A stretch of DNA of 8,323 bases, from NCBI GenBank assembly GCA_021156245.1, contig JAJNBO010000101.1, forward strand, positions 1-8,323. Reading direction: 5' to 3'. This DNA is from Ramlibacter sp. (lineage in GTDB: Bacteria > Pseudomonadota > Gammaproteobacteria > Burkholderiales > Burkholderiaceae_C). A program made the translations under genes and the position numbers. The stretch's first letter is position 1; each line of letters starts with the position of its first letter. The notes under the pieces are model-generated. The model saw only the letters and a program-made list of their open reading frames with translations, did no database searches and was not told the DNA's origin. This document shows, one piece after another, positions 1-6,952 of this stretch.

Positions 1-8
1 GACCTTAC

Positions 9-12
9 GGAG
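9..12 (+). promoter_or_regulatory. Ribosome binding site of acnB
   Basis: A GGAG lies 10 bases before the ATG at 23 and supports that start. The acnB promoter is outside the window. Confidence 0.6.
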
Positions 13-22
13 AAAAGTCCCC

Positions 23-2519
23 ATGTTGCAAGCCTATGTTGAACACGTTGCCGAGCGCGCCGCGCTCGGCATCCCCCCGCTGCCGCTGTCCGCCAAGCAG
101 ACCGCCGACGTGATCGAGCTGATCAAGTCGGCCCCGGCCAAGGAAGAAGCCTTCCTGCTGGATCTGCTCACGCACCGCGTGCCGCCGGGCGTGGACGACG
201 CAGCCAAGGTGAAGGCGAGCTTCCTCGCCGCCGTTGCGCATGGGGACCTCGCCGTCCCGTCGATCAGCAAGGCCAAGGCCACGGAGCTGCTGGGCACCAT
301 GGTCGGCGGCTACAACGTCAAGCCGCTGATCGACCTGTTGGACGACCCGGAGGTCGCCCAGGCCGCGGCCGACGGGCTGAAGAAGACGCTGCTGATGTTC
401 GACTTCTTCCACGACGTGGCCGAGAAGGCGAAGGCCGGCAACGCCTTCGCGAAGGAAGTGATCCAGAGCTGGGCCAACGCGGAGTGGTTCACCAGCCGCC
501 CGCCAGTCGCGCAGAAGATCACCGTCACCGTGTTCAAGGTGCCGGGCGAGACGAACACCGACGACCTGTCGCCGGCGCCCGACGCCTGGTCGCGCCCGGA
601 CATCCCGCTGCACACGCTGGCGATGCTCAAGAACAGCCGCCCCGGCGCCGCGTTCACGCCCGAGGAAGAGGGCAAGCGCGGCCCCATGAAGTTCATCGAG
701 GAGCTCAAGGCCAAGGGCCACCAGGTCGAACAAGCGCTTCGGCGGTGTGACGCTGGGAGGCAAGATCGCCCCGATCTTCTTCAACACGCAGGAAGACTCC
801 GGCGCGCTGCCGATCGAAGTGGACGTGTCCAAGCTGCAGATGGGCGACGTGGTCGACATCTATCCGTACGAGGGCACGATCGAGAAGGACGGCAAGGTCT
901 TCGAGCGCTTCTCGCTGAAGAACGACGTGCTGCTGGACGAAGTCCAGGCCGGCGGCCGCATCAACCTGATCATCGGCCGCTCGCTCACCGCCAAGGCGCG
1001 CGATTTCCTGGGCCTGCCTGCCTCCACCGCCTTCCGCCTGCCCAAGCCCCCGGTCGATTCCGGCAAGGGCTTCACGCTGGCGCAGAAGATGGTCGGCCGC
1101 GCGGTCGGCCTGCCGGAGGGCAAGGGCGTGCGCCCGGGGACCTATTGCGAGCCGCGCATGACCACCGTCGGCAGCCAGGACACCACCGGCCCGATGACCC
1201 GCGACGAGCTGAAGGACCTGGCGTGCCTGGGCTTCTCGGCCGACATGGTGATGCAGTCCTTCTGCCACACCTCCGCCTATCCGAAACCCGTCGACGTCAA
1301 GACGCACCGCGAGCTGCCGGCCTTTATCAGCAACCGCGGCGGCGTCTCGCTGCGCCCCGGTGACGGCGTGATCCACAGCTGGCTGAACCGCCTGCTGCTG
1401 CCCGACACCGTCGGCACCGGCGGCGACAGCCACACGCGCTTCCCCATCGGCATCAGCTTCCCTGCCGGCTCCGGCCTGGTGGCTTTCGCGGCCGCCACCG
1501 GCGTGATGCCGCTGGACATGCCCGAGTCGGTGCTGGTGCGCTTCACCGGCAAGATGCAGCCCGGCATCACGCTGCGTGACCTGGTGCACGCGATTCCCTA
1601 CTTCGCGATGAAGCAGGGCCTGCTGACGGTCGCCAAGCAGGGCAAGGTGAATGCCTTCTCCGGCCGCATCCTCGAGATCGAGGGCCTGCCGGACCTGAAG
1701 GTGGAGCAGGCGTTTGAACTGTCCGACGCCTCGGCCGAGCGCTCGGCCGCCGGCTGCACCGTGAAGCTGAACGAAGCGCCGGTCCGCGAATACCTGCAGT
1801 CGAACATCGTGCTGATGAAGAACATGATCGCGCAGGGCTACGCCGACAAGCGCTCGCTCGAGCGCCGGATCCGCGCCGTCGAAGCATGGCTGGCCAATCC
1901 GAACCTGCTGCAGGCGGACAGGGACGCCGAATACGCGGAAGTGATCGAGATCGACATGGACACGATCACCGAGCCGCTTCTCTGCTGCCCGAACGATCCG
2001 GACGACGTGAAGCCGCTGTCCGAAGTGCAGAACACCAAGATCGACGAGGCCTTCATCGGCTCGTGCATGACCAACATCGGCCATTTCCGAGCAGCGTCCA
2101 CGCTGCTGGAGGGCAAGCGCGACATCCCGGTGAAGCTGTGGGTTGCTCCGCCGACCAAGATGGACGCCGAGCAGCTGACACGCGAAGGCCATTACGCCAA
2201 CTTCGGCGGCGCCGGCGCGCGCACGGAGTCGCCGGGCTGCAGCCTGTGCATGGGCAACCAGGCGCAGGTGAAGGAAGGCGCGACGGTGGTGTCCACCTCC
2301 ACCCGCAACTTCCCCAACCGCCTGGGCAAGAACACCAACGTGTTCCTGGCTTCGGCCGAACTGGCCGCGATCGCATCCAAGCTGGGCCGGCTGCCCACGG
2401 TGTCCGAGTACCACGCGGACATGGGCGTCATCAACCAGCAGGGCGACAAGGTGTATCGCTACATGAACTTCGACCAGATCGAGGAGTACGTGGAAGCGGC
2501 AAAGGAAGTGACGGTCTGA
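23..2519 (+). pseudogene. acnB: Aconitate hydratase B (also 2-methylisocitrate dehydratase family), frame broken by a ~95-base internal deletion
   Basis: AcnB is a cytoplasmic [4Fe-4S] enzyme that interconverts citrate and isocitrate in the TCA cycle. The start at 23 has a GGAG at 9-12, and the N-terminus (MLQAYVEHVAERAALG) matches the AcnB HEAT-like domain. Codons 1-235 (to 727) are in one frame and include the family motif TGETNTDDLSPAPDAWSRPD. From about 729 the frame changes and resumes with [20 protein letters not shown], running intact to the TGA at 2517. The iron-sulfur ligands are visible: Cys at 2064-2066 (GSCMTN) and at 2238-2240 and 2247-2249 (GCSLCMG). Compared with remembered E. 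coli AcnB, about 32 residues are missing at the join, including GTGSSRKSATNS with the active-site Ser-Ser-Arg. Restoring 95 bases gives 863 residues, a normal AcnB length. As written, translation yields 235 native residues plus 211 out-of-frame residues to 1363. Gene identity is very secure; whether the lesion is real or an assembly error is open. Confidence 0.93.
727..729 (+). other. Deletion/frameshift junction inside acnB
   Basis: Upstream, codons end ...His-Gln-Val at 719-727. Downstream, codons begin Asn-Lys-Arg-Phe-Gly-Gly at 729-746 in the next frame, leaving a single unassigned G at 728. In AcnB relatives these two peptides are separated by about 32 residues, so about 95 bases are absent. 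The CG at 727-728 could come from either side, which would fit a very short microhomology join; this is inferred because the lost sequence is not in the window. Confidence 0.85.
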
Positions 2520-2540
2520 GCGGCGTCGCTTGAACACAGG

Positions 2541-2564
2541 GGCCACGCAAGTGGCCTTCTGTTT
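2541..2564 (+). terminator. Rho-independent terminator after acnB
   Basis: A perfect 6-bp stem GGCCAC/GTGGCC (2541-2546 and 2551-2556) closes on the stable tetraloop GCAA and is followed by TTCTGTTT. ACAG at 2536-2539 can pair with CTGT at 2559-2562 to extend the stem. It begins 21 bases after the acnB stop and separates acnB from the arsenic operon. Confidence 0.85.
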
Positions 2565-2572
2565 ACAGGGTT

Positions 2573-2601
2573 TTGCGATAATTCGAGAATACTGGTAATA
2601 T
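2573..2601 (+). promoter_or_regulatory. Candidate promoter of the ars operon
   Basis: TTGCGA at 2573-2578 (4 of 6 to the -35 consensus) and TAATAT at 2596-2601 (4 of 6 to the -10) are 17 bases apart. A TG one base before the -10 gives an extended -10 element. The predicted transcription start falls at about 2607-2609, on the arsR ATG. An alternative pair is TTTACA at 2562-2567 with GAGAAT at 2585-2590, also with 17-base spacing. The region is AT-rich against a GC-rich background, which supports a promoter in general; the exact boxes are less certain. Confidence 0.55.
2581..2590. promoter_or_regulatory. Candidate ArsR operator
   Basis: ATTC-GA-GAAT is a small perfect dyad lying between the proposed -35 and -10. 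An imperfect second dyad (TAC-TG-GTA) follows at 2590-2597. ArsR-family repressors usually bind imperfect AT-rich dyads overlapping their own promoter, so the position fits autorepression. The exact bases bound cannot be told from sequence. Confidence 0.45.
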
Positions 2602-2607
2602 GGCTTC

Positions 2608-2952
2608 ATGAACGAAAACCAAGCCGTCTCCGCCCTTGCGGCCCTCGCTCACCCCGCTCGGCTCCAAGTGTTCCGGGCATTGGTGACCGCCGGCCAGGAA
2701 GGGCTGACGCCCGGCGCCCTGCAGCAGGTGCTCGCGATCCCGGCCACCACGTTGTCGTTCCACCTCAAGGAGCTTTCGCGCGCTGGCCTGGCTGCCAGCG
2801 AACGCGCCAGCCGCAACCTGGTCTACCGGGCCGAGTACGCCCAGATGAACGCGCTGCTGGCCTATCTCACCGAAAACTGCTGCCAGGGTGCCGCGTGCGC
2901 CACCGTCGAAACCGCCGCCGCGTGCGGCTGCCAACCAGGAGAACTGCCATGA
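2608..2952 (+). CDS. arsR: ArsR/SmtB-family arsenic-responsive repressor
   Basis: This 114-residue winged-helix repressor should hold the ars promoter off until it binds trivalent arsenic. The N-terminal AALAHPARLQVFRAL (residues 11-25) and the recognition region PATTLSFHLKELSRAGL (45-61) are typical of ArsR, followed by the wing (SERASRNLVYRA). The metal site differs from the E. coli plasmid type, which has Cys in the DNA-binding helix (ELCVCDL). Here the cysteines are C-terminal: Cys91-Cys92 and Cys97, plus Cys106 and Cys108. This resembles the C-terminal three-Cys site known from Acidithiobacillus ferrooxidans ArsR. The ATG at 2608 has no clear Shine-Dalgarno and lies almost on the predicted transcription start. 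The stop overlaps the arsI start (ATGA, 2949-2952), implying translational coupling. Family certain; exact inducer inferred. Confidence 0.95.
   Translation: MNENQAVSALAALAHPARLQVFRALVTAGQEGLTPGALQQVLAIPATTLSFHLKELSRAGLAASERASRNLVYRAEYAQMNALLAYLTENCCQGAACATVETAAACGCQPGELP
2937..2941 (+). promoter_or_regulatory. Ribosome binding site of arsI
   Basis: AGGAG lies 7 bases before the ATG at 2949, inside the end of arsR. It is the strongest Shine-Dalgarno in the ars operon and fixes the arsI start. Confidence 0.75.
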
Positions 2953-3428
2953 AGCGCTTCCATGTCCACGCCCACGTCGACAACCTGCAGGCGAGCATCG
3001 CCTTCTATTCCAGGTTGTTCGGCGCTCAGCCCACGCGCATCGAGAGCGACTACGCGAAGTGGATGATCGAAGACCCGCGCATCAACTTCGCGATCTCCAC
3101 CCGCGGCAGCCAGCCGGGCGTCGACCATCTCGGAATCCAGGCGGACAGCGCGGAGGAACTCGCGGAACTGCGGGCGCGTGCCCGGGCCGCCGACATGGCC
3201 CTGCTGGACGAAGGAGCGACGACGTGCTGCTACGCGAAGAGCGAGAAGCACTGGATCACCGATCCGCAGGGCATCGCGTGGGAGCACTATCACACGCTCG
3301 GCGACATCCCGGTGTTCAGTGAGAAGAAGGAGGCCGCGCCGGCGCCGAATGCGGAGGCTGCCGCTTGCTGCGCTCCTCGCGGCAAGCCGGTGGGCATCCC
3401 GGTGACCGCCGGTTCCTCCTGCTGCTGA
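2949..3428 (+). CDS. arsI: ArsI/CadI-family dioxygenase (C-As lyase) with Cys-rich tail
   Basis: ArsI is a cytoplasmic Fe(II)-dependent extradiol-type dioxygenase of the vicinal-oxygen-chelate fold. It cleaves the carbon-arsenic bond of trivalent methyl- and aryl-arsenicals to release arsenite. The 159-residue protein has the fold start (HVHAHVDNLQASIAFYSRLFG, residues 5-25 in two pieces around Leu13) and the probable metal ligands His5, His60 (VDHLG) and Glu112 (WEHY). The vicinal pair Cys93-Cys94 (TTCCYA), which binds the arsenical in characterised ArsI, is present, followed by WITDPQGIAWE (102-112). Residues about 124-159 are a linker rich in Ala, Pro and Lys with Cys140-Cys141 and a terminal Cys158-Cys159. 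The gene overlaps arsR by four bases and lies 32 bases before arsC. Cadmium-induced CadI proteins belong to the same family, but the operon favours an arsenic role. Confidence 0.9.
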   Translation: MKRFHVHAHVDNLQASIAFYSRLFGAQPTRIESDYAKWMIEDPRINFAISTRGSQPGVDHLGIQADSAEELAELRARARAADMALLDEGATTCCYAKSEKHWITDPQGIAWEHYHTLGDIPVFSEKKEAAPAPNAEAAACCAPRGKPVGIPVTAGSSCC

Positions 3429-3459
3429 TCGGCAAGGCTGCACGCGTTCATTCCCGATC
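3427..3459 (+). repeat. Inverted repeat between arsI and arsC
   Basis: GATCGG (3427-3432) is the reverse complement of CCGATC (3454-3459), with 21 bases between. The arms start in the arsI stop codon and end just before the arsC ATG, so a hairpin here would cover the arsC initiation region. Six-base arms with a long loop could be chance. Confidence 0.3.
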
Positions 3460-3460
3460 G

Positions 3461-3949
3461 ATGACCATCAACATCCTCATCCTTTGCACGCACAACTCCG
3501 CCCGCAGCGTGTTGTCCGAGGCCATGCTGAATCAGCTCGCCGGGAAGCTCGGCAAGGACGTGCGCGCCTTCAGTGCCGGCAGCGCGCCCAGCGGCCGGAT
3601 CCATCCGCACGCGCTGGAGGTCCTCTCCGGCGCGGGCGTGGCCGTGGAGGGTTTCCGAAGCAAGAGCTGGGACGAGTTCACGCAACCGGGTGCGCCCGAA
3701 ATGCGCATGGTCATCACGGTGTGCGACAGCGCCGCGGCCGAGCAGTGCCCTTACTGGCCGGGCAGTCCGGTCAAGGCGCACTGGGGCTATCCGGACCCCT
3801 CGAACGCCGCAGAGGCCGACAGGAAGCACGCCTTCGAACTCACGCGGCAGGCCATTGGGTATCGCATGCTGCAACTGCTGCTGCTGCCTTTGGAAATCAT
3901 GGACGACCCGGAGCTCCAGAGGGCCCTGGATGACATCTCGAAGTCCTGA
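3461..3949 (+). CDS. arsC: Arsenate reductase, low-molecular-weight phosphatase type
   Basis: This 162-residue cytoplasmic enzyme reduces arsenate to arsenite for export. The phosphatase loop C-X5-R is at the N-terminus as Cys9-Thr-His-Asn-Ser-Ala-Arg15, with Ser16 following. The C-terminal HWGYPDPS (107-114) carries the conserved Asp of the general-acid region (Asp111 or Asp113 in the DP motif). Cys88 (VCDSAAAEQC) and Cys96 are candidates for the relay cysteines used by thiol-coupled enzymes such as Staphylococcus ArsC. The spacing here is 8 rather than the 7 I recall there, so the electron donor (thioredoxin or glutaredoxin) cannot be assigned. I chose the ATG at 3461 because the conserved beta-strand (INILILC) begins directly after it; the frame is open back to 3365 but that part has no family match. 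No good Shine-Dalgarno is seen, so it probably relies on coupling to arsI. The stop is one base before acr3. Confidence 0.93.
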   Translation: MTINILILCTHNSARSVLSEAMLNQLAGKLGKDVRAFSAGSAPSGRIHPHALEVLSGAGVAVEGFRSKSWDEFTQPGAPEMRMVITVCDSAAAEQCPYWPGSPVKAHWGYPDPSNAAEADRKHAFELTRQAIGYRMLQLLLLPLEIMDDPELQRALDDISKS

Positions 3950-3950
3950 G

Positions 3951-5036
3951 ATGAGCGCACCCAATGCTGCAGCCGCAAGCGCCGCGGCCGGATCCCGCAT
4001 CGGCTTCTTCGAGCGCTACCTCACGATCTGGGTCGTCCTTTGCATCGTCACCGGCGTGACGCTGGGGCAAGTGCTCCCCGGCCTCTTCCAGGCAGTGGCT
4101 TCCCTGGAGATCGCCAGGGTGAACCTGCCGGTCGGCGTGCTCATCTGGGTGATGATCATCCCGATGCTGCTGAAGATCGACTTCGGAGCCCTCGGCCAGG
4201 TGAAGTCGCATGCCCGCGGAATTGGCGTGACCCTGTTCATCAACTGGGCGGTCAAGCCCTTCTCGATGGCGCTGCTCGGGTGGATCTTCATCCGCCACGT
4301 GTTCGCCCCGTACCTGCCGGCCGACCAGATCGACAGCTACATCGCCGGCCTCATCCTGCTCGCGGCGGCGCCCTGCACGGCCATGGTCTTCGTCTGGTCG
4401 CAGCTTTGCAGGGGCGATCCGTACTTCACGCTGTCGCAGGTGGCCCTGAATGATTCCATCATGGTGGTCGCCTTCGCGCCGATCGTGGCGCTGTTGCTGG
4501 GGTTGTCTTCGATCACCGTTCCGTGGGACACGCTCCTGACGTCCGTGGGTCTCTACATCGTCGTCCCGGTCGTCATCGCGCAGGCCTGGCGAAGGACCTT
4601 GCTGCGCCGGGGCGTGAAGCATTTCGAAGCCGTCGTGGCCCGACTCGGGCCATTGTCGATCTCGGCGCTGCTGCTGACGCTGGTGTTGCTGTTCGCGTTC
4701 CAGGGCGAGGCCATCATCGATCAGCCCCTGGTCATTGCACTGCTGGCGGTTCCCATCCTGATCCAGGTGGTGCTCAATTCGGGCCTGGCTTACTGGCTGA
4801 ACCGTCGCATGGGCGTGCAACACTGCGTCGCGGGTCCCTCTGCCCTGATCGGGGCCAGCAATTTCTTCGAGCTCGCGGTGGCCACCGCCATCAGCCTGTT
4901 CGGTTTCCAGTCGGGCGCCGCGCTGGCGACCGTCGTCGGCGTCCTGATCGAGGTGCCGGTGATGCTCGCCGTCGTCGCGATCGTCAATCGGTCGCAGGGC
5001 TGGTACGAGGCGGGCCTGAAGTCTCCCACAACCTAG
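3951..5036 (+). CDS. acr3: Arsenite efflux permease, ACR3 family
   Basis: Acr3 (often annotated arsB) exports arsenite from the cytoplasm through the inner membrane, driven by the membrane potential or proton gradient. The 361-residue protein has about ten hydrophobic segments, beginning near residues 24-46, 58-76, 92-116 and 131-152 and ending near 325-346. Family hallmarks are [15 protein letters not shown] (21-35), PMLLKIDFG (71-79), the conserved Cys142 in [15 protein letters not shown] and Glu307 in [13 protein letters not shown]; the corresponding Cys and Glu are essential in studied Acr3 proteins. The Ala-rich first 14 residues are probably cytoplasmic. The ATG at 3951 follows the arsC TGA by a single base without a clear Shine-Dalgarno, indicating coupling. 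Length and motifs are complete. It is not related to the larger ArsB permease of E. coli. Confidence 0.96.
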   Translation: MSAPNAAAASAAAGSRIGFFERYLTIWVVLCIVTGVTLGQVLPGLFQAVASLEIARVNLPVGVLIWVMIIPMLLKIDFGALGQVKSHARGIGVTLFINWAVKPFSMALLGWIFIRHVFAPYLPADQIDSYIAGLILLAAAPCTAMVFVWSQLCRGDPYFTLSQVALNDSIMVVAFAPIVALLLGLSSITVPWDTLLTSVGLYIVVPVVIAQAWRRTLLRRGVKHFEAVVARLGPLSISALLLTLVLLFAFQGEAIIDQPLVIALLAVPILIQVVLNSGLAYWLNRRMGVQHCVAGPSALIGASNFFELAVATAISLFGFQSGAALATVVGVLIEVPVMLAVVAIVNRSQGWYEAGLKSPTT

Positions 5037-5050
5037 ATCTCCATCCCAGC

Positions 5051-5791
5051 ATGCCCCAACACCAGTTCCAAACAGGCGAGGAGCACACGTTTCCGGCCCT
5101 CCGCGCCGACCTGTTCGACGTTCCCACGCAGGGCAGGTTGAGCGCCGGCGTACCCAGCCAGCACCGGCCGCGCTTTCTCATACTCTACGGCTCGCTGCGA
5201 GAACGCTCATACAGCCGCTTTCTCGCCTTCGAGGCGGCCCGGCTGCTGGAGTCGATGGGAGGCGAGGTCCGGATCTTCGATCCTGCCGGCTTGCCGCTTG
5301 CCGATGGGGCGCCGGACAGCCACCCCAAGGTGCAGGAGTTGCGAAGCCACGCGGCTTGGGCGGAGGGCATGGTGTGGTGCTCTCCGGAACGCCATGGTGC
5401 GATGACGGGCGTGATGAAGACACAGATCGACTGGATCCCCCTTTCCATCGGCGCCATGCGCCCGACGCAGGGCAAGACGCTGGCCGTGATGCAGGTTTCG
5501 GGAGGGTCCCAGAGCTTCAACGCGTTGAACCAGATGCGCGTGCTCGGACGCTGGATGCGCATGATCACGATCCCGAACCAGTCCAGCGTGGCCAAGGCGT
5601 TCACCGAATTCACGGAAGACGGCCGGATGAAACCCTCCCCGTTCTACGACCGCGTGGTGGACGTGATGGAGGAGCTGTTCAAGTTCACCCTGCTCACGCG
5701 CGACGTCAGCGCGTACCTCGTCGACCGCTACAGCGAGCGCAAGGAGAGCGCCGAGGAGCTCTCCAGGCGAATGGAGCAGCGGGCGATCTGA
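5051..5791 (+). CDS. arsH: ArsH, NADPH-dependent FMN reductase / organoarsenical oxidase
   Basis: ArsH is a cytoplasmic flavodoxin-fold flavoprotein. Characterised members oxidise trivalent methyl- and aryl-arsenicals to less toxic pentavalent forms and can reduce quinones or oxygen. This 246-residue protein is full length. It shows the FMN-phosphate loop [10 protein letters not shown] (47-56), the region [18 protein letters not shown] in two parts around Met118 (111-128), SGGSQSFN (150-157) and the C-terminal [19 protein letters not shown] (196-214), all typical of ArsH. Residues 1-40 are a variable extension usual for the family. The frame is open well upstream into acr3, but the ATG at 5051, 14 bases after acr3, is the only start that fits family length. 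No obvious Shine-Dalgarno. It is the last gene of the operon. Confidence 0.95.
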   Translation: MPQHQFQTGEEHTFPALRADLFDVPTQGRLSAGVPSQHRPRFLILYGSLRERSYSRFLAFEAARLLESMGGEVRIFDPAGLPLADGAPDSHPKVQELRSHAAWAEGMVWCSPERHGAMTGVMKTQIDWIPLSIGAMRPTQGKTLAVMQVSGGSQSFNALNQMRVLGRWMRMITIPNQSSVAKAFTEFTEDGRMKPSPFYDRVVDVMEELFKFTLLTRDVSAYLVDRYSERKESAEELSRRMEQRAI

Positions 5792-5829
5792 CCTGCGGCA
5801 GCCTGCCGTGAGTGGCGCGCTCGGGGTGC

Positions 5830-5846
5830 CGCTTGCGCCGCAAGCG
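5830..5846. repeat. GC-rich hairpin downstream of arsH
   Basis: CGCTTGC (5830-5836) and GCAAGCG (5840-5846) form a 7-bp perfect stem with a 3-base loop, 38 bases after the arsH stop. There is no T tract after it, so it is at best a weak or factor-dependent terminator or an mRNA end stabiliser. Confidence 0.45.
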
Positions 5847-5871
5847 CGACGGCGGGTGATGGCTCGGCGGA

Positions 5872-5890
5872 CTGCGCCTGGCAGGCGCGG
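5872..5890. repeat. Second hairpin in the arsH-transporter gap
   Basis: GCGCCT (5874-5879) and AGGCGC (5883-5888) pair around GGC. The stem extends to 5872 and 5890 by one wobble and one GC pair. No T tract follows. It lies 45 bases before the next gene, so it may act as a terminator for arsH or sit in the 5' region of the transporter. Confidence 0.4.
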
Positions 5891-5925
5891 AAGCCGCTAG
5901 CATCGCCTCCACTGTCGATCACTCC

Positions 5926-5930
5926 AGAGG
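5926..5930 (+). promoter_or_regulatory. Ribosome binding site of the SbmA-like gene
   Basis: AGAGG five bases before the ATG at 5936 supports the short N-terminus. I see no in-frame start that would add the missing first helices. Confidence 0.5.
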
Positions 5931-5935
5931 CCGCG

Positions 5936-6952
5936 ATGTTTCGTTCCTTCTTCCTGTCACGCCGTTGGCTCCCCTGGTCCGTGCTCGGCACCGTGCTGAT
6001 CCTGTTGGCGACCTGGTACCGCGTGCAGCTGGACGTGCAGATCAACGAGTGGTTCGGCAGCTTCTACGACCTGGTGCAGAAAGCCCTGTCCGCGCCGGGC
6101 AGCATCACCGCGCCGCAGTACTGGCAGCAGATCATGACCTTCTTCTCCATCGCGATGGTCTACATCACGGTGGCGGTGTTCATCGACTTCTTCACGCGGC
6201 ACTACGTCTTCCGCTGGCGGCAGGCCATGAACGACTACTACATGGCGCACTGGCAGAAGCTGCGCTCGGTGGAAGGCGCCGCGCAGCGGGTGCAGGAGGA
6301 CACGATGCGTTTCGCCCGCATCGTCGAAGGTCTCGGCGTGGAGCTGGTGCGCAGCCTCATGACGCTCGCTGCGTTCCTGCCGATCCTCTGGACGCTCTCG
6401 GACAAGATCACCAGCGTGCCCATCATCGGCGCGATCCCGCACTCGCTGGTGTGGATCTCGATCGGCTGGGCGCTGTTCGGCACGCTGCTGCTCGCCGTCA
6501 CCGGCATCCTGCTGCCGGGGCTGGAGTTCCAGAACCAGCGGGTGGAAGCGGCGTACCGCAAGGAGCTGGTGTACGGCGAGGACGATCCGTCGCGGGCCTC
6601 GCCGCCGGTGGCCGCGTCGCTGTTCCAGGGGGTGCGGCGCAATTACTTCCGGCTGTATTTCCACTACCTGTATTTCGACGTCGTGAAGTGGTCCTACCTG
6701 CAGGCGAGCGTGCTGGTGCCGCTGGTGGCGATGGGCCCGACGGTCATCGCCGGCGTGTTCACGCTGGGTGTCTTCCAGCAGATCGCTCGCGCCTTCGACA
6801 AGGTGACGGAATCGTTCCAGTACCTCGTGCTGAGCTGGAGCACCATCATCGAGCTGATCTCCGTCTACAAGCGCCTGCGCGCGTTCGAGGCGCGCATCCA
6901 CGCAGCGGACGAAGCGCCGCCGGACGACGGGCTGGTGCCGCTGAATCCCTGA
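5936..6952 (+). CDS. SbmA/BacA-like inner-membrane peptide transporter, short form
   Basis: SbmA/BacA proteins import antimicrobial peptides and some peptide-like or vitamin compounds across the inner membrane using the proton gradient. This 338-residue protein carries family motifs in order: HYVFRWRQAMNDYYM (89-103), EGAAQRVQEDTMRFA (113-127), PGLEFQNQRVEAAYRKEL (194-211) with VYGEDD after it, NYFRLYFHYLYF (236-247) and YKRLRAFE (311-318). Hydrophobic segments lie near 12-30, 65-86, 138-156, 170-193, 255-280 and 294-310. It is about 68 residues shorter than E. coli SbmA (406 as I recall). Its first six residues, MFRSFF, resemble SbmA's own start (MFKSFF), but the sequence then matches SbmA from about residue 80. 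The start has AGAGG at 5926-5930, five bases before the ATG. The gene converges on the regulator with one base between stops. Family clear; substrate unknown. Confidence 0.88.
   Translation: MFRSFFLSRRWLPWSVLGTVLILLATWYRVQLDVQINEWFGSFYDLVQKALSAPGSITAPQYWQQIMTFFSIAMVYITVAVFIDFFTRHYVFRWRQAMNDYYMAHWQKLRSVEGAAQRVQEDTMRFARIVEGLGVELVRSLMTLAAFLPILWTLSDKITSVPIIGAIPHSLVWISIGWALFGTLLLAVTGILLPGLEFQNQRVEAAYRKELVYGEDDPSRASPPVAASLFQGVRRNYFRLYFHYLYFDVVKWSYLQASVLVPLVAMGPTVIAGVFTLGVFQQIARAFDKVTESFQYLVLSWSTIIELISVYKRLRAFEARIHAADEAPPDDGLVPLNP

Noticed and set aside
719..746. Programmed ribosomal frameshift in acnB
   Set aside because: There is no slippery heptamer, and a frameshift would not restore the roughly 32 conserved residues that are absent.
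747..2519. The second acnB part as an independent gene starting at GTG 747
   Set aside because: No Shine-Dalgarno precedes it, and it begins in the middle of a conserved AcnB motif whose preceding residues (NKRFGG) are still encoded upstream of the GTG.
705..2609. A 634-codon open frame on the minus strand opposite acnB
   Set aside because: It is the mirror of a GC-rich coding sequence. Its translation is rich in Arg, His, Val and Gln without family resemblance, while the plus strand is unmistakably acnB.
3365..3460. An N-terminal extension of ArsC from 3365
   Set aside because: The added residues overlap arsI, have no ArsC similarity and would place a long tail before the catalytic beta-strand; ATG 3461 fits the family.
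3897..4823. A 308-codon minus-strand frame opposite acr3
   Set aside because: Gln/His/Asp-rich translation typical of antisense to a membrane-protein gene; no start signal.
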